A DNA stretch of 64,000 nt from Gemmatimonadota bacterium (GTDB lineage: Bacteria; JAAXHH01). The notes beneath the pieces are model-generated. The model was given only the letters and a program-made list of their open reading frames with translations, searched no databases and was not told the DNA's origin. Location of the stretch: positions 20,676 through 84,675 of the forward strand of contig VXRC01000039.1 in the NCBI GenBank assembly GCA_009838645.1, given 5' to 3'. Made by a program: the position numbers and the translations under genes. Below, one piece after another: positions 61,558 through 64,000 of the stretch. The first letter of the stretch is position 1, and each line of letters begins with the position of its first letter.

Positions 61558-63285
61558 TTGTTGACCGAATTAACCATACGGAATTTCAAGCCTTTTGATG
61601 ACGTCCGTATAGAACTCGCCAACCCCGTCGTGTTCATTGGCCCGAACAACTCTGGGAAGACGTCGGCCATGCAAGCGCTAGCGCTTTGGAACACCGGCCT
61701 GAAGCGATGGAACGAGCGACGTTCCGGTTCGCCCGCGCCTGAGCGCCGACCCGGGGTAACGGTCAACCGCCGTGACCTGATCGCCATGCCCGTTCCTTCA
61801 GCCAATCTGTTATGGAGGGCGCTTCGTACGCGGAACGTCCGGCAAACAACCGGCGGGCCGAGGACATCCAATATCCGCATCGATGTAATGGTCGTCGGTG
61901 TCGGGAAACAGGGTGAATGGAAGTGTGGACTTGAGTTCGATTATGCCAACGAGGAGTCGATCTACTGCCGACCCCTACGAAACGATGGCGACGCCGACTC
62001 CCGTATGGCGGTTCCCCCCGAGGCGGGCGCCGTGGAGGTCGCCTTCCTTCCTCCCATGTCTGGGCTTTCAGCCACCGAAACGCGGCTGGATCCAGGCGCG
62101 GTCGATGTGCGCGTCGGGGAGGGCCGAACCGCGGAGGTATTGCGTAATCTTTGCTTTCAAGTCTCCGAAGAGGATCCCCGACGTTGGGAGGCCATCGTAT
62201 CGCGTATAGCACAGTTGTTCGGCGCCGAAATCGATCCTCCGAAATACGTCGTCGAACGGGGCGAGGTCACCATGACCTACCGGGAGGAAGGGGTACAGCT
62301 CGACCTATCCTCCAGCGGTCGGGGCATGCAGCAGACGCTGCTTCTCCTCGCGTACATGCACGCTAATCCCGGTGCGGTAGTCCTGCTAGACGAGCCCGAC
62401 GCCCATCTCGAAATCCTCCGGCAACGCCAGATCTACCGAATGATCTCCGAAGAGGCGGAGGGAAATGGTTGTCAGATCATCGCGGCCAGCCATTCCGAGG
62501 TCTTGCTGAATGAAGCGGCGGGCAGGGATACGGTTGTTGCCTTCATCGGGAATCCACACCGGATCGACGACCGAGGCAGCCAGACGTTGAAGGCGCTGCG
62601 CGAAATCGGTTTTGAGCAGTACACCCAGGCTGGTCAAACCGGCTGGGTGTTGTATCTGGAAGGGTCGACGGACCTCGCGATCCTGCAGGCCTTTGCGAAA
62701 CGGCTGAATCATCGTGAAGCGATGCGCGCGCTTGAGCGTCCCTTCGTACACTATATCGGAAACCAATTAGCGAAGGCGGAAAGCAATTTTCACGGACTCA
62801 GGGAAGCGCTGCCCACGCTGCGAGGCATAGCCATCCTGGACGAGATCACACGGGACCAACCCGCCGACGGGCTGGCGTGCATGGCGTGGGAGCGTCGGGA
62901 AATCGAAAATTACCTCTGCACGCAAGCGACGCTTGAAGCCTTCGCCGCTTCAAGCGATAGGACGTCAGCAGTCGGACCTCTCTTCGAATACGCCGAGGTC
63001 AAAAAACGACTGGATGCAATGCAGGCCGCCATACGGGAGGTATCCGCGGCAATGATCACCCTGGGGCGGGGATCTCCCTGGGACGCAGACGCCAAGGTGA
63101 GCGATGAATTCCTTGCCCCACTCTTCGCCGACTATTTCAAACGGCTGCAACTCCCCAATCTGATGAACAAGAGTAGTTACCACATGCTGGTGGACTTTGT
63201 TCCCGATCAGGAGATTGACCCTGGGATCAGACGCGTCCTAGACGCCATCGCGACAACGGATGCGGAATCCTGCGGTGAGTCCTGA
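61558..63285 (+). CDS. OLD-like ATPase with C-terminal TOPRIM nuclease domain
   Basis: A 575-residue protein starting at TTG 61558 (AAGGA about nine bases upstream; a second in-frame TTG follows). ATPase: Walker A GPNNSGKTS at 28-36, ABC-type signature SSSGRGMQQTLLLLAYM near 250, Walker B/D-loop VVLLDEPDAHLE near 275 and H-loop AASHSEVLLNEA. TOPRIM: YLEGSTDLAIL near 366, AILDEITRD near 427 and WERREIENYL near 447. This is the architecture of OLD-family defence nucleases and resembles the AriA/AriB parts of PARIS, though shorter than a fused PARIS protein. It sits between hsdR and hsdS, transcribed oppositely, like the R-linked ORFs of some type I loci. Confidence 0.82.
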   Translation: MLTELTIRNFKPFDDVRIELANPVVFIGPNNSGKTSAMQALALWNTGLKRWNERRSGSPAPERRPGVTVNRRDLIAMPVPSANLLWRALRTRNVRQTTGGPRTSNIRIDVMVVGVGKQGEWKCGLEFDYANEESIYCRPLRNDGDADSRMAVPPEAGAVEVAFLPPMSGLSATETRLDPGAVDVRVGEGRTAEVLRNLCFQVSEEDPRRWEAIVSRIAQLFGAEIDPPKYVVERGEVTMTYREEGVQLDLSSSGRGMQQTLLLLAYMHANPGAVVLLDEPDAHLEILRQRQIYRMISEEAEGNGCQIIAASHSEVLLNEAAGRDTVVAFIGNPHRIDDRGSQTLKALREIGFEQYTQAGQTGWVLYLEGSTDLAILQAFAKRLNHREAMRALERPFVHYIGNQLAKAESNFHGLREALPTLRGIAILDEITRDQPADGLACMAWERREIENYLCTQATLEAFAASSDRTSAVGPLFEYAEVKKRLDAMQAAIREVSAAMITLGRGSPWDADAKVSDEFLAPLFADYFKRLQLPNLMNKSSYHMLVDFVPDQEIDPGIRRVLDAIATTDAESCGES

Positions 63286-63393
63286 CGGCCTAGCAAAGAC
63301 CGGGTGTCCGAAATCAGCCCTTACGCCACCCATCAGACCTAGCGAAGCCAGTAGTAAAACCCAGACCCTTCAGACCGGAACACAGGTATAGAA

Positions 63394-64000
63394 TCAGGCC
63401 GGGTTAACCGACGGTTCTCCCGATTCCGGCCTAGGTTTGAATGTCAGCAGCTTGTCCCGGTAATACTCGTATTGATTCCGACGCGCGGCCAGTTCGGCAG
63501 GCAGCCCGATCGTAATACCGTTCACGAGCGTATCGAAACGATCCAGGATCGAGACGATCCGCTTCTGTTCAGTAAGGGGCGGGACGGGGATTTTGATTTT
63601 TTTAATCGCGCGAGGGTGAACCCGGTAGACTTTCGTGCCAGTAGCAAATCTCCTAAACTCGCTCAAGTATGAGTTGGACATCAGAATGTAATTGAGAAAA
63701 CCCGGCGCTATCAGGTCTTTCCTGATGATTTTCAGTACAGTAGTTTCAGTCCCGGCAAGGAACTTTTGGCAGGTAGTATTCTCGATCAACACGGACTTTC
63801 CGATGTCGTCCTTCGTTTCCGAAGTCAGATTGTAAACGATGTCGCCCGTATCAAGTAATTGATCGTTTCGAAAACGTTCATTTGCCGAAACTTTAGCTAT
63901 ATGATCGAACTCTGAATCGAGACTGACCAACCTGTGATATAGTTTGTAAACATCTCCATAATGAAGGTACGGTATTGTATTTATTGCAGAAATCCTGTTG
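63394..64000 (-). CDS. hsdS: Type I restriction enzyme specificity subunit, partial
   Basis: The gene runs off the right edge; 202 codons are visible and the frame stays open to the end. The target-recognition domain has NTIPYLHYGDVYKLYHR, NERFRNDQLLDTGDIVYNLT and a central FATGTKVYRVHPRAIKKIKI, closing with IPVPPLTEQKRIVSILDRFD, the conserved HsdS repeat that contacts HsdM. It then ends with LAARRNQYEYYRDKLLTF. HsdS determines the DNA sequence recognised. Low GC content relative to the rest of the window. Confidence 0.93.
   Translation of the reverse strand, partial: NRISAINTIPYLHYGDVYKLYHRLVSLDSEFDHIAKVSANERFRNDQLLDTGDIVYNLTSETKDDIGKSVLIENTTCQKFLAGTETTVLKIIRKDLIAPGFLNYILMSNSYLSEFRRFATGTKVYRVHPRAIKKIKIPVPPLTEQKRIVSILDRFDTLVNGITIGLPAELAARRNQYEYYRDKLLTFKPRPESGEPSVNPA

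Overview
This is a GC-rich bacterial chromosome segment with about 46 protein genes and no rRNA, tRNA, CRISPR array or insertion sequence that I could find. It encodes a complete Tol-Pal system, lipoproteins, two TonB-dependent receptors and outer-membrane barrel proteins, so the cell is Gram-negative. The short tandem parE-parC pair, the CarboxypepD-like domains on the receptors, the sulfatases and the DUF5916 protein point to the Bacteroidota/FCB side of the tree. Canonical TTGACA/TATAAT-type promoters and strong AGGAG ribosome sites argue against Bacteroidota proper. My best guess is a Latescibacterota- or Gemmatimonadota-like lineage, held with low confidence.

Layout. 1-1177: the end of an ECF-type transporter ATPase, coupled to an amidohydrolase. 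1178-7084 (minus strand): tolQ-tolR-tolA/tonB-tolB-cpoB-pal, plus a second pal copy with its own promoter and terminator. 7195-12715: an alcohol-dehydrogenase-like oxidoreductase, ferredoxin-NADP reductase, and a 1159-residue protein combining a metallopeptidase-like domain, a propeller and an outer-membrane barrel. 12999-18777: two tandem paralogous TonB-dependent receptors. 18845-25123: an adenine-type permease coupled to tsaD, a DUF4097 protein, proline dehydrogenase and a sulfatase. 25553-29262: a CBM9/DUF5916 outer-membrane protein and a mannonate-dehydratase-like enzyme. 29264-37135: parC, parE, acyl-CoA dehydrogenase, an M20 deacylase and a DRE-TIM aldolase. 37419-38231: map. 38303-43669: a GNAT acetyltransferase fused to about 840 residues of beta-rich sequence, a second sulfatase and a DUF4202 protein. 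43706-44581: a small sigma-like regulator, a 35-residue ORF and 21-bp direct repeats. 44649-48258: eno-divIC-recO and a PfkB-like protein lacking the catalytic Asp. 48374-51813: a vWA membrane protein coupled to a C13-peptidase-like protein without Cys. 52092-58064 (plus strand): a diheme cytochrome, DUF4412, a galactonate-dehydratase-like enolase-superfamily enzyme, a YtcJ-like amidohydrolase, a phosphopantetheinyl transferase and an RraA-like protein. 58118-64000: a defence locus with hsdR and hsdS on the minus strand and a divergently transcribed OLD-like ATPase/TOPRIM gene between them.

Functional themes are envelope maintenance (Tol-Pal, receptors, barrel protein), scavenging of sulfated or acidic sugars (sulfatases, sugar-acid dehydratases, aldolases, kinase-like protein), housekeeping (tsaD, map, eno, recO, parCE), and phage defence at the right end.

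Two sequence-level patterns run through the window. In-frame short tandem repeats (mostly 9, 15 or 36 bp) have expanded inside many otherwise ordinary proteins. Short tandem duplications also sit exactly at several stop codons. The least explained elements are the GNAT fusion, the sigma-like/small-ORF/repeat module and the ATPase embedded in the type I restriction locus.
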